From: Asterias rubens | Lineage: Eukaryota; Echinodermata; Asteroidea; Forcipulatida; Asteriidae | Direction: 5' to 3' | Assembly: GCF_902459465.1 (NCBI RefSeq) | Contig: NC_047070.1 | Location: 2,108,001 to 2,172,000 of the forward strand | DNA length: 64,000 bases | Part shown: positions 54,440 through 64,000 of the stretch, one piece after another | Layout: each line of letters starts with the position of its first letter | Numbering within the stretch: position 1 is the stretch's first letter | Notes under the pieces: generated by a model | Databases searched by the model: none | Told to the model about the DNA's origin: nothing | The model's input: the letters and a program-made list of their open reading frames with translations, nothing else | Made by a program: the position numbers and the translations under genes

Positions 54440-54540
54440 TGACTTTCAATCACACGGCTGTGGGCTCGAATCCCCAAGCTAATCGCTGATTTCCACTGAC
54501 TTTAAATAACCATTGTCGTCTAGTTACTGAACCATAATTT
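54440..54540 (+). repeat. Possible tRNA-derived SINE relic
   Basis: GTGGGCTCGAATCCCC resembles a Pol III box B; no clear box A upstream. Confidence 0.3.
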
Positions 54541-55412
54541 ATTGATTTGTGCATGTACAAATCATAGACATTAAACCTATGTTTGTATGGAAGAGATGGG
54601 CCAGCTTGGCGTTTATATCCCCTAGTGGGAGTTTGCCGAGTTCCCTTGATGGGAAGATCATCTAAATAAACACCCACCATGGTAACAATGTTGATGATTA
54701 AACGCAATGGGCCTATATTAATAGATTTTAAACGAGCAACACCTTAAGAAAACCAGAAACGATTCCAACATCTTAATTTCAGATGGTTTATTTACACAAC
54801 AACAAATCTCAGCGGGTAGGGTAATCATAGCACTATTCTTCAGTCTGTATACAACACAAAGTATCCCGATAGGGTAAAAGTGACAAAGACCAAAAAAGCA
54901 AGCTGCAATTTGTCGGCATTGAGGACCAATTTACCCTCATCTGGTCCCTGATCAGAACACCTTCTTATCCAAACATTATTTACCCAGCCTTGTTAATCGG
55001 AAAGACAGTTTAAATTAATAACCTTTTCGCTTTCACAGCTTTCAGTGTCCCCCGGGGGCCTCCGTACAGGTGGGTCTCGTCTTGCGAGAGGCGACGGTTC
55101 AAGGCGAATGTCTCACTCCCTCTGGAATCGGCGTTAAAACATTGCTGTTTGTTGTGTGGACTGGAGGGAACATAATGACATTTAATGTCTGCGGACTCAA
55201 CACGGTCATAAACTGTTGATATCTGACTTGACAGATATTAAACACTTGCTTTGCAAATATAAAACTCGAACACTTATAAATCTAGCATATATAGAACTGG
55301 CAGTTTAATACTACTGAATGCGTTTACTGAACACGGATAATGTTAGGTCTAACGTACAACATTCAGTACTTCGCGGTTTCCCAAAAATATATCTTATAAA
55401 TGCACTGGGTCG
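54541..55412. other. No gene recognised
   Basis: Mixed AT-rich sequence; no convincing ORF or repeat. Confidence 0.55.
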
Positions 55413-55541
55413 ATTTCACAAAGAGATAGGTTAGGACTAGTCCTATAGGGTATTATGACAAACTTAAGGCTAATCCTAAGTTAGGATGAGTTAACTTGAG
55501 ACAAGACTAGTCTTAACGTTTTGTGAAATCCAACCCTGGAC
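55413..55541. mobile_element. TTTCACAAA MITE, second copy
   Basis: GGTCGATTTCACAAAGAGAT at the left and TTTTGTGAAATCCAACC at the right; interior GTTAGGACTAGTCCTA. Directly abuts an F1 fragment. Confidence 0.8.
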
Positions 55542-55545
55542 ACGT

Positions 55546-55800
55546 TTGGTGATTGTGAAAGACCAGTCTTCTCACTTGGTGTATCTCAACATATGCATAA
55601 TCAATAACAAATCTGTGAATTTTTTTTATCAATTGGTCATCGAAGATGCAAAAAAAAAAAAAAAAAAAAAAAACCTCAAAACAACAACAACAAAAGTGTG
55701 TTTAAAGGAGCCTTAAAGATTCTGAAGTATTTCCATATTTGAGTGGGAAATTACCTCTTTCAAAAACTACGTTTTTTCTTCGTTTACCAAGTAAGTTTAA
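55546..55800. mobile_element. F1 MITE, decayed
   Basis: TGAAAGACCAGTCTTCTCAC and CTCAACATATGCATAA at the left. Interrupted by poly-A (55649-55672) and ending near CAAAAACTACG. Confidence 0.7.
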
Positions 55801-57372
55801 AAAACTGAAAAATTACATACAGCATTTGTAATGTTGCTAGAACTGTTGCTACTGTTCCAATTTGTTTTTTGTACGCATGAGCATTAACATTACGTGTCCA
55901 ATATAAAAGAACAGAGATGGCTGAATCGTAGATCGTAACGAAACACACTGAACGTGATGATGCTGTTTTATGAATCCTTCAAAACAGAACAAGTCGCAAG
56001 AAACTGACGGCAGATGCATGCCCAATTTTTATGCGACCGCCTTTGTATCCAAAATGTGAAAGCAATCATACACGAAACAGCAGTTGTGTTCATCGTCGCC
56101 TGTCTCTAAACACTAGAAAAGCGAGCAGTACGGCAGTTTAAGTACAATTACGACATACTTTACAGAGTGAACACCAGTCTTATAATTCATGTCAATAACT
56201 TAAACCTGCATTGCACTCAAGGTGCAATATTGTTTTATTGCTTTATTGTTTCTGTTTAATCAATCTGTCTGTTTACCGTTCTTAATTGTTTAGTGTTTTT
56301 GTCTGTACTGTTTGAATGAATGCCCGTTTTAATTTCATTAGTGTGGGATAATAAAGTTATTTTCTTACTTCATCTTTTATAAACGTTAAATTTGCATCGG
56401 GAATCAAGAATATTCTTTATCTTTTATTATATTATCGTATGTATAAAGAAATCAAGCATGCTGTCTACAAAGCTTTGTAGGATGAACTTATCTAACAAAA
56501 GACAAACCAGTCTTTACTTAATTCTCATAAAATCTTGAAATCAGTGGTATTGTAAGAAACCATTCCTGGCGGCTTGTTTTCAGTGGTCCTTATCTCACGC
56601 ATCCACTTCCGTGATTTTGTCCAGAGGCACCATACCATCTCGAATGAGATAGGCTTTCCAACGAGTAGGAAAACCCGTATCAAACAACCCATCCGAGCAT
56701 CCTGACTGCGGGGCGCGTTACCAGACCGCATCAGGGTGAGAAAAAAACACATCAAAGTCCAGTGAAAGAATGCAGTGTTATGGTGTGGAATCGCGGGTAC
56801 CGGGGTTAGGGTTTCGAAGAGCCCGATGTACCCGTCGGGGAGGCCCAGGACACCCGGCATGGTGTTTCAGGAAAGACATGACGTTGAGTACAGACCACGG
56901 TGTTTGGTTCGGTACCAAAGCTGATTATGGACATTCGAGCAGGAAGGGAGATAACATGGTGAAGAAGAAAATGGAATCCAGACGGATTTTGGTTTTTTTG
57001 TTCAAGCAAGAGTTTGAGATGAAAGTAGAAAGTGTTAAAGGTAACAGTGCCAGAGGGCGTACTGTGACGTCACTCAAGTCTCAATCGAATACAAAGACCA
57101 ATCAGACTAACTTTTACATGGGTGACAGAAATAATACTTCTAACGGTGTTTCACTGATTTGCAGAACAGTTCAACTTTGACCTGAATCATTAATGCATTA
57201 CATTGACTCATGATGGGCCACTTTATGGTTCAGTTCTGACCCCAGCTGGTTCAGCCGTGACCATTCGTGGGTCAAACAGGAACCTTTGAAATGAGGTGTC
57301 TATGATGAAGAGGTGATCAATTAATCTCGATATTTACCGAAAAGTAGAATTGGTCAAATTAAATCGCTACTT
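55801..57372. other. No gene recognised
   Basis: ORFs 56525-56860 (minus) and 56770-57180 (plus) overlap each other and show no domain. TGGGATAATAAAGTTATTTT near 56345 could be an old retroelement tail. Confidence 0.5.
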
Positions 57373-57767
57373 AAAGTCAGTGGACACTATTGGTAATTAC
57401 TATAAATAATTATTAGCATAAAACCTTTCTTGGTGACGAGTAATGGGGAGAGGTTGATGGTATAAAACATTGTGCAAAACGGCTCCCTCTGAAGTGCCAT
57501 AGTTTTCGAGAAAGAAGTAATTTTCCACGAGTTTGATTTCGAGACCTCAGATTTAGAATTTGAGGTCTCGAAATCAAGCATCTGAAAGCACACCACTTCT
57601 TGTGACCATGGTGCGACAAGGGTGTTTTTTCTTTCATTAGTATCTCGCAACTTCCACGACCGATTGAGCTCAAATGTTCACAGGTTTGTTATTTTATGCA
57701 TATGTTGAGATTCACCAACTGTGAAGACTAGTCTTTGACAATTACCAATAGTGTCCACTGCCTTTAA
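57373..57767. mobile_element. F1 MITE, best full-length copy
   Basis: Reverse. AGTCAGTGGACACTATTGG to CCAATAGTGTCCACTGCC, 395 bp, with all internal landmarks. A good reference for the family. Confidence 0.9.
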
Positions 57768-59426
57768 CGTGAAAATACATAAATGTTTAGCATTCTTAAA
57801 TGGGAGGTTTGCGGTGGTTGACAACTGAACGTTTGGTTCAGTACCCTCTGATCGTCTACTCGAAATATATTTGCACAAGTTGCCGCAAACCTTACTGATA
57901 TTTCTATCATGCAAATTGTTTTTCACTCATTGTAAAATGGCATACTGTTTTTATTGCCGGTATATTCTTGTGGCATCAGAAGCCAAAATGTTGCCAGGGG
58001 AACTCACACTTTGACATTTGGCGCGCGCCGTGAAACTGCAAGTATAATGTAGTACTCGACTGTAGAAATAAACATTTACAAACGTTGACCCGTTTTAAAA
58101 ACAAACCAATGGCAATCGGTCACGCGCTTCCAAAAGCTGGAATGACGGAACGGGTTTCGCATCTAGGAATTTTAAACCGACATGGCCGCTGGTTTGTTTT
58201 TTCTGATGTACATTTGCAAGACCAAGGTTAATTGAGGAAAGTCAAAGAGTAAGTCAAACTTATTGGCCTACTCGCAATCTTTGGGTTGTCTCAAAAAATT
58301 AGTATTAGAGATCAATTCACAACGGACAGCCGCGTGGACGAAACACGTGTGCCGCTTTGCGAGTTTGAATGGCAATCTTCGCCAACCGTTTTGCGGTGAC
58401 TTTTGTCCGGAGCTCTTTGTCTATTTGCCGTGCTCTGCTTTCGGTTCACGTACCATTTAGTGTACACACTCGTTGTTCCAAATGCTCTCTCTCTTCGTCT
58501 CGGCGAAGTATCTCGCATTAGGATGTAGTAGGGGGAGACACGATGGGGCTGAGAATGTTTGGATATGCAAGGCGAGTACTTCGACAGTATTGACAATTCC
58601 ACCTGCGCCGTACACCTGACTATAAAAACGACTACAACTGGATGGGGTCTAAGCAGTCAATTGAGTTCTATATTTTCCAAGAGGCATGTATAAAAAAAAA
58701 ACTCCCATCTTTTTGTAGAGGAAAGCTGTCGCCGCGTTGAAAGGGACTTGAAGGGTCTACGACGCGTGCAGGGGGTGCTTTGAGAGATGCTATTTACCGT
58801 CGTCTTGATGCACGAGACACGGTACTAAAAAAGAGCCGACTGGATCGCTAAACATCTCTTAATGTTTTCATCGTATGACTATAGATCGAACCCAATGACT
58901 TCTAATGACACAGAGCTTGCATGCATATGCGCAATCAAACAGCGGTAAAGAACACACAGTTTGTGTGGTTATATACTGCAAATCTATTACAATTAGTCAT
59001 CTGTCAAACCCTGTGAGCTATAACTAACATCAACTGTATAGTATTTGATACTTACAAAATTGATTTGGTGGTAGTTTATATACAGATAATTTCTAAAGTT
59101 AACTTCAAAAGCACGTGCAAGGTAATGCTCGTTATTTATACACTGCATTTATTTTTTTAAATAATTGCCCCTACATGCCGCAAGTTCTTTATCGTGCTCA
59201 TAATGTCCTCCTGTCAAATGTTTCACAAACCGGACCATTTTGACATCGATGTTTTAGAAATAATAATCAATATAAAGATATGGTCCCAACCCTTTACGCG
59301 TTACCATAATAGCAATACGCAATGCAAATCCAGCATCAGTTATAAATAGTAGATTTATTTGTTATCAGAATTTACAGATGAATGTTTCCAAGTCAATGTG
59401 GTGACAGGAATATTGAGTTCAGTTCC
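57768..59426. other. Probable 3' flank of the homeobox gene; no gene recognised
   Basis: Sequence downstream (minus-strand sense) of the homeobox stop codon, low in repeats. Candidate minus-strand polyadenylation signals (TTTATT on the plus strand) occur at about 59353 and 59148. The ORFs at 58263-58602 lack motifs. Confidence 0.45.
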
Positions 59427-60035
59427 TTAGCGACATTGATGGATATGATCAATAAGGATTGTCTCTGCGTCATGGGCGTGGCTTTCCCATTTACTCTTCT
59501 CACGCTCGCCATTTTCTTCATCCCTCAGTATGACGTGGGTTGTCATTACCTTCGCGTCCGCATCGTCATCGCTATCCGTTGGTATCTCGGTGATTTGAGT
59601 TTGCAATGTGAACGGCATTGGTGTCGTGGGGATAACCGAGTCATTGTCCCCTGAGAGTCGACCGTGACCTCTCACTAAATCCTGGGGTACTCCTCGTTCC
59701 GTGTCATCGTCGTTTCGTCCGACCATCTCGATGTCGCTACCACACAGTGTAGCCGCAATGACAGCATTGTCATCTCCCTCCTGACATGGTGAGTCGCATT
59801 CGTCATCGTCATCGTCATCATCATCGTCGTCACCAGCTGTCGCAATGTGTCCCTCGTGTGTGACAGCTTTGTCAGCGACCGTCCCCTGGACATTGACCGT
59901 GTTCTCACTGCTTTGTTTCTGCCGTATAGTGTCAATATGCTTCGGTCCACCAATCTTATGCTCGGCCGCTTCCGCGTTGGAAATCCCTTCCATTTTCTTC
60001 CATTTTGTTCTCCGATTCTGAAACCAAATTTTCAC
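59427..60035 (-). CDS. Homeobox protein, NK-type, 3' exon
   Basis: A 3' coding exon of 202 codons ending in TAA. It begins after an acceptor (TTCTGTCCTCAG) with VKIWFQNRRTKWKK, which is homeodomain helix 3 from position 45. The invariant W48, F49, N51 and R53 are present, with Q50, typical of Antp/NK-class factors that bind TAAT-type sites. An intron at position 44/45 is common in NK-type genes. The next residues, ISNAEAAEHK, remind me of the NK7 group (from memory, not checked). The rest is low complexity, with a run of ten aspartates coded by GAT/GAC repeats (59793-59829) and a few acidic stretches that could act in transcription. Upstream exons, including the rest of the homeodomain, were not found up to 64000. 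Confidence 0.92.
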   Translation of the reverse strand: MKIWFQNRRTKWKKMEGISNAEAAEHKIGGPKHIDTIRQKQSSENTVNVQGTVADKAVTHEGHIATAGDDDDDDDDDDECDSPCQEGDDNAVIAATLCGSDIEMVGRNDDDTERGVPQDLVRGHGRLSGDNDSVIPTTPMPFTLQTQITEIPTDSDDDADAKVMTTHVILRDEENGEREKSKWESHAHDAETILIDHIHQCR

Positions 60036-60442
60036 CTGAGGACAGAAAACAGAAGAACAAAAACCTCATCAATAAACATTTTATTTATTTATAACAATAG
60101 TGGCTCTTATATAGCTGTCATATCCTTCACTCAGTGACGCTCAGAGCGCTTCAACATTTTGTAGTTGTCTGCATGCAATATATGTGGAACTACGCTTGAA
60201 AATCTTCCTAAACATAGCACTATGAAATGATTTACAAGGTGCTGTGGCGCAATATGCTGCCAATGAGTTGAATTGAATTGAATGGAATGGTTTATCGTCA
60301 AGTATAAAAACATACATGAAATTTACAGTCTTATTGTACATGCAATATAAAAAATAGTAAAATGTAAAATTGCAGAAGTTTTACCACAATACCACAGAAA
60401 AAAATAACCTTAATAAAAAAAATCCTTAAAATTTATATTAAA

Positions 60443-60566
60443 AACAACAACAACAAAAACAAACAAACAATCAAACAAACAAACAAACAAACAAACAAAC
60501 AAACAAACAAACATTAAAACAAACAAACAAACAAACAAACATTAAAACAAACAAACAAACATTAAA
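60443..60566. repeat. (CAAA)n microsatellite
   Basis: Long tract of CAAA units with CATTAAAA interruptions, in the intron upstream of the homeobox exon. Confidence 0.97.
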
Positions 60567-60685
60567 ACAAAAACATGAAAGAGTAGTAAACCCCCTTCCC
60601 AAACTAAAAGAGGACAAATTGCACAGGAGATGCCAGACAAAAAATAAGACCAAGAACAATCAGACCAAGAACACCGGGCGGACCC

Positions 60686-60885
60686 CTTCTCTTTTGGATA
60701 AGTGCCTGCAATGGGTTATTTTACTTGCGTTACACAACACACGGGACCAACGGTTTACGTCCCATCCGAAGGATGCAACAATGGTTATGTGTATTGCTTA
60801 AGGACATAAGTGTCTTGATCGGGACTCGAACCCACACTCTGCTGATCAGAAACATCAGAGCTTGATACCGGTGCTTTTCATTCAT
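60686..60885 (-). mobile_element. tRNA-derived SINE
   Basis: Minus strand. The head has GTGTGGGTTCGAGTCCCG, a Pol III box B. The body includes GACACTTATGTCCTTAAGCA and CATCCTTCGGATGGGACGTA, a core I recall from SINEs of several marine invertebrates. Located in the homeobox intron or upstream region. Confidence 0.72.
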
Positions 60886-61581
60886 TCAAACTTATATTTA
60901 TTTCCATACTTCATGAAAACAGAATACAAACAATGTTTTTTTAAGGAATAACCAATAAACAAAGCTATTTAATGAGGCCGAGAACAAATTAATAGAGTAT
61001 GGAGGCATCATCTGGAAGCCGAGGCTTATGTAGGGATGCCTGTGGACAGACAATAAACGGGGACAAGAACGAACGGACAGACAATTAGAAAAAAGACGGA
61101 CATGATGAAGACAACAATGATGAGAATAATAATTGATGCGAATAAAAATAAATAACCGCTAGGCCACGACACCCCACATTAAGGATGTTAAAATACTAAT
61201 CTAAGGTATTGGGAAGTACGGTATTGGTAAGCTAGGTCCAATTAGCATAATTGAGTAGACACAGGATTCGACAGACCGTGCGTGCTAATTGTATTCGGTT
61301 GTTTTAACAATAAACGTCAATCCACTTACACAAAATAGATCAAACGATTTCTGATTGTATAAGAAATAAAAACGTAGTATTGACTTTTTATATTTGGAGA
61401 ACATTATCAATCGGTCAAAGCTAGATCAAAAGTATGAAATGTTTGAATCTGTAAACAGCTTAATCGTCCCACTAACTGGCTTCTCCCGATAAACTCTTGA
61501 CCAATGAAAAGTGCTGTACTATAGCCCAAATCATGGTACCCATCCGCCCTTGCTAGTTAGAGCACGCTCTGAACAAGCTGG
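60886..61581. other. No gene recognised
   Basis: AT-rich; no supported ORF or repeat. Confidence 0.5.
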
Positions 61582-61764
61582 CCAATCACCACTGGCGTTA
61601 TAAAGACTCAAAATGATGACCAAACACTCTCCACCAATCACGAACAACGATCGAAACCTTACTTATCTGTCAATAAAGAGATTTAACGGTGATACTATTA
61701 AAATAAACCAAACACACATCCAACCAATCACGAAAGACGATAGAAGACTCACGCTGACCAATCA
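61582..61764. promoter_or_regulatory. Cluster of four CCAATCA boxes
   Basis: CCAATCA occurs at 61582, 61634, 61734 and 61758, all on the plus strand. Two sit in 100-bp-spaced repeats sharing CCAATCACGAA and ACGAT. TTATAAAG lies nearby at 61599. CCAAT is bound by NF-Y in animals; whether this is a promoter is an inference. Confidence 0.35.
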
Positions 61765-62152
61765 GAGAATCCGTACCATAACCATGTCATCATGGCGGTA
61801 TCTACCTGCCTTAATGGTCCAATCTGAATCCTTTATACCATTAGGCCTCCATTACGACTAAATGATGGAAATGAATATAGACGATGGCAAAGTGTACACG
61901 TGTATCTCATTGTTAAATGGATGGACGATACCGATATTACTAACCATCAATGTATTAAAATTAATGACGGTGTATATGTAGATATTTATACATTTTGTTT
62001 TTGAATGAGCGGGAGTCGTTTTGGAGCCCATAGAGAATTTCAGCTTATGCACCTGATCAAACCACCTGTACTTTTATGGCTCGTCCGTTGGAAACACTCA
62101 TACATTTAAATTTAAAGGGCTACATAAAAACCTAGCAGTTTTGTGTTGTTTC

Positions 62153-62475
62153 TTAAAGACACTGGACACTCTTGGTAATTGTCAAAGACCAGTCTTCTCA
62201 CTTAGTGTATCTCAACATATACATAAAACAACAAACCTGTGAAAATTTGAGCTCAATTGGTCGTCGAAGTTGCGAGACAATCATGAAAGAAAAAACACCC
62301 TTGTCACACGAAGTTGTGTGCGTTTATTTCTTTCTCGAAAACTACGTTACTTTAGAGGGAGCCGTTTCTCACAATGTTTTATACCACCAAGCTCTCCCTA
62401 TACCTCGTCACCAAGTAAGGTTTTATGCTAATAATTATTTTGCGAAATTACCAATAGTGTCCACTGCCTTTAAAA
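62153..62475. mobile_element. F1 MITE, internally deleted
   Basis: Forward. GACACTGGACACTCTTGG to CCAATAGTGTCCACTGCC; the central GAGACCTCA pair is missing. Confidence 0.85.
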
Positions 62476-62571
62476 CAGGTACATATTCTTAAACAGGTGT
62501 CACACATTTACGATTAACTAGTCAGGATTCCCTTGTGTTGCCTTCCGATCAATAAAAGCCCCAATGCTAAG

Positions 62572-62956
62572 GGCACTGGACACCTTTTGTAATTTTGTCA
62601 AAGATCAGTATTATCACTTGGTGTATCCATAGAGTACTCTATGGTGTATCCCAACATATGCATCAATAACAAACCTGTGAACATTTTAGCTCACTTGGTC
62701 ATCGAAGTTGCGAGATAATAATGAAAGAAGAAAACAACTTTGTTGCACAAATTTGTTTGCTTTCAGATGCCTAATCAAAGGCTTCAGACATGAAGTATTT
62801 AAACATTTGAGTGAGGAATTACCTCTTTCTCAAAAACTACGTTACTTCACAGGAAGCCGTTCTCACAATTTGTTATAATATCAACAGATCTCCATTGCTC
62901 GTTACCAAGTACGTTTTGTATGCTAACAAGTAATTACATAGTTTCCTGTGCCTGTA
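62572..62956. mobile_element. F1-related MITE, diverged
   Basis: GGGCACTGGACACCTTTTG at the left and TTTCCTGTGCCTGTAA at the right. A small duplication of TCCATAGAGTACTCTATGG lies near 62626-62644. Confidence 0.75.
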
Positions 62957-64000
62957 AGATCCACACGTCCCAAAACTATAAAACAAGAGCAAAGTTCATG
63001 AAACTTACTTGGTGGAAAGTTAAATATAGGAATTGAATTTTTTGATCGCATTCTTTTTTTCTTCTTTCATGATGTCAGAGCGACACTGCTTCATCCCATG
63101 CATGACGAACACAGCGCCACGGAGGGTGGTGCGAAACAAGATTACAGAGCACGCGGACTTCTGAGTGTTACTTTAATAGTGATAATGGTTAAACTGCTTC
63201 CTGTCCAAGGCAAAAAGCACAGTCTCCAATGTTTGTCTCGTCTCTTCTCGCTTGCTCAGCCCGTGATTTCTAGACTGAACGACGGCAGGATGAGGGCAAG
63301 AAGTCACGCTCAAAACTCCACGGTTTCGTGTGTTTTCCAGAGCCGACACAACATCCCCATTACATGGTTTTATTTTTTATAAAAGGAGTAATACTTGTAT
63401 AGTATTTAGCGGTTAGGTTGAGGAAGTATTCAATGCAAAAGAAACATAGCTATGGGACGAAATGGTAACTGTTACCGCCACTCGTTAACGTTGAGCCGCG
63501 GGGAACCAGTGTGTCGTGACACCGACCTGATGGGGCTTTTCGAGAGCCGAGTTTCAGGGTGCTTGTTGAAGCGAGTAGATTATCTGTCTCCTCTGTATGG
63601 CTGGAAGGGTGAGGTGAGTACCGGTCTCTCTACCCTGAACCGACAAACTGGATCAAGCCGAACCCCGGAGAAGTTTCTCCACCTTCATCTTGTTTCCACT
63701 TGTACGGAGTCTCCTTGCACGAGTACCACACTTACGTGGGTATCTTACCTGAGGCATAGACGGCAGAGGGCCGGCCCGACCCTCAACTCAAAAAAGACCC
63801 CAATAAACTAACGGCCGATGTCGGGGCAAAACAAAGAAACGGCTAAACTTTCTTAGCTTACACACACTTGATCACTACAACTGAATCCTGCCCAGAGCAG
63901 CCAGCGAGTCTCACTGTTTCTGTGTGTCTGTTTATTTTCCTCCAAAACTGACAAAAATACTGCAATGTCGAGTCAAAGAACGTGCTGATAATTGTGTGCT
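62957..64000. other. No gene recognised at window end
   Basis: ORFs 63098-63382 and 63452-63811 lack motifs. It may include upstream parts of the homeobox gene on the minus strand, but no homeodomain N-terminal half is visible. Confidence 0.45.

Noticed and set aside
63452-63811. 119-codon ORF as part of the homeobox gene
   Set aside because: It is on the opposite strand to the homeobox exon and has no homeodomain residues.

Overview
The window is nuclear DNA of an animal. Split exons with GT-AG introns, a homeobox exon, and remnants of Ty3/Gypsy, CR1-like and Penelope-like retroelements exclude a prokaryote. A very dense set of short inverted-repeat elements (MITEs and foldbacks) points to an echinoderm, most likely a sea star; that last step rests on my memory of these repeat families and is an inference.

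Region 1 (about 3.6-46.1 kb) holds four tandem, same-strand copies of one four-exon gene, called A, B, C and D here. They start at 3806, 18174, 31372 and 43859. Each encodes a 264-267 residue class I SAM-dependent methyltransferase of the juvenile-hormone-acid-methyltransferase-like (JHAMT-like) group. All four have identical intron phases (1, 0, 1), usable splice sites and no internal stop, so all could be functional. A and B form one pair and C and D another by exons 3-4, while exons 1-2 are almost the same in all four. Differences in intron length come from transposon insertions: a 2.6 kb inverted-repeat element with a broken tyrosine-recombinase gene in intron 1 of B, and a 5 kb nested CR1-containing block in intron 1 of C. 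Intron 1 of D is the matching empty site for the C insertion.

Between the copies lie a decayed Ty3/Gypsy element on the minus strand (8.3-13.0 kb), a 4.4 kb foldback element with roughly 0.9-1.0 kb inverted arms (13.5-17.9 kb), an LTR-like insertion inside a MITE (24.85-26.1 kb), a large foldback (28.7-29.6 kb), several minisatellites, a Penelope-like relic with a GIY-YIG domain (39.7-40.6 kb), and a tandem array that appears to have grown from a MITE end (40.6-41.4 kb).

Region 2 (46-50 kb) is repeats, another foldback and a 500-base assembly gap (48554-49053). Region 3 (50-64 kb) has far fewer repeats. Its one recognised gene piece is the minus-strand 3' exon of an NK-type homeobox gene (59427-60035); the rest of that gene must lie at higher coordinates, probably beyond the window. 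Much of 50-59 kb and 61-64 kb is single-copy-looking sequence in which I recognise no gene; it may be regulatory DNA of the homeobox locus, but this is not shown.
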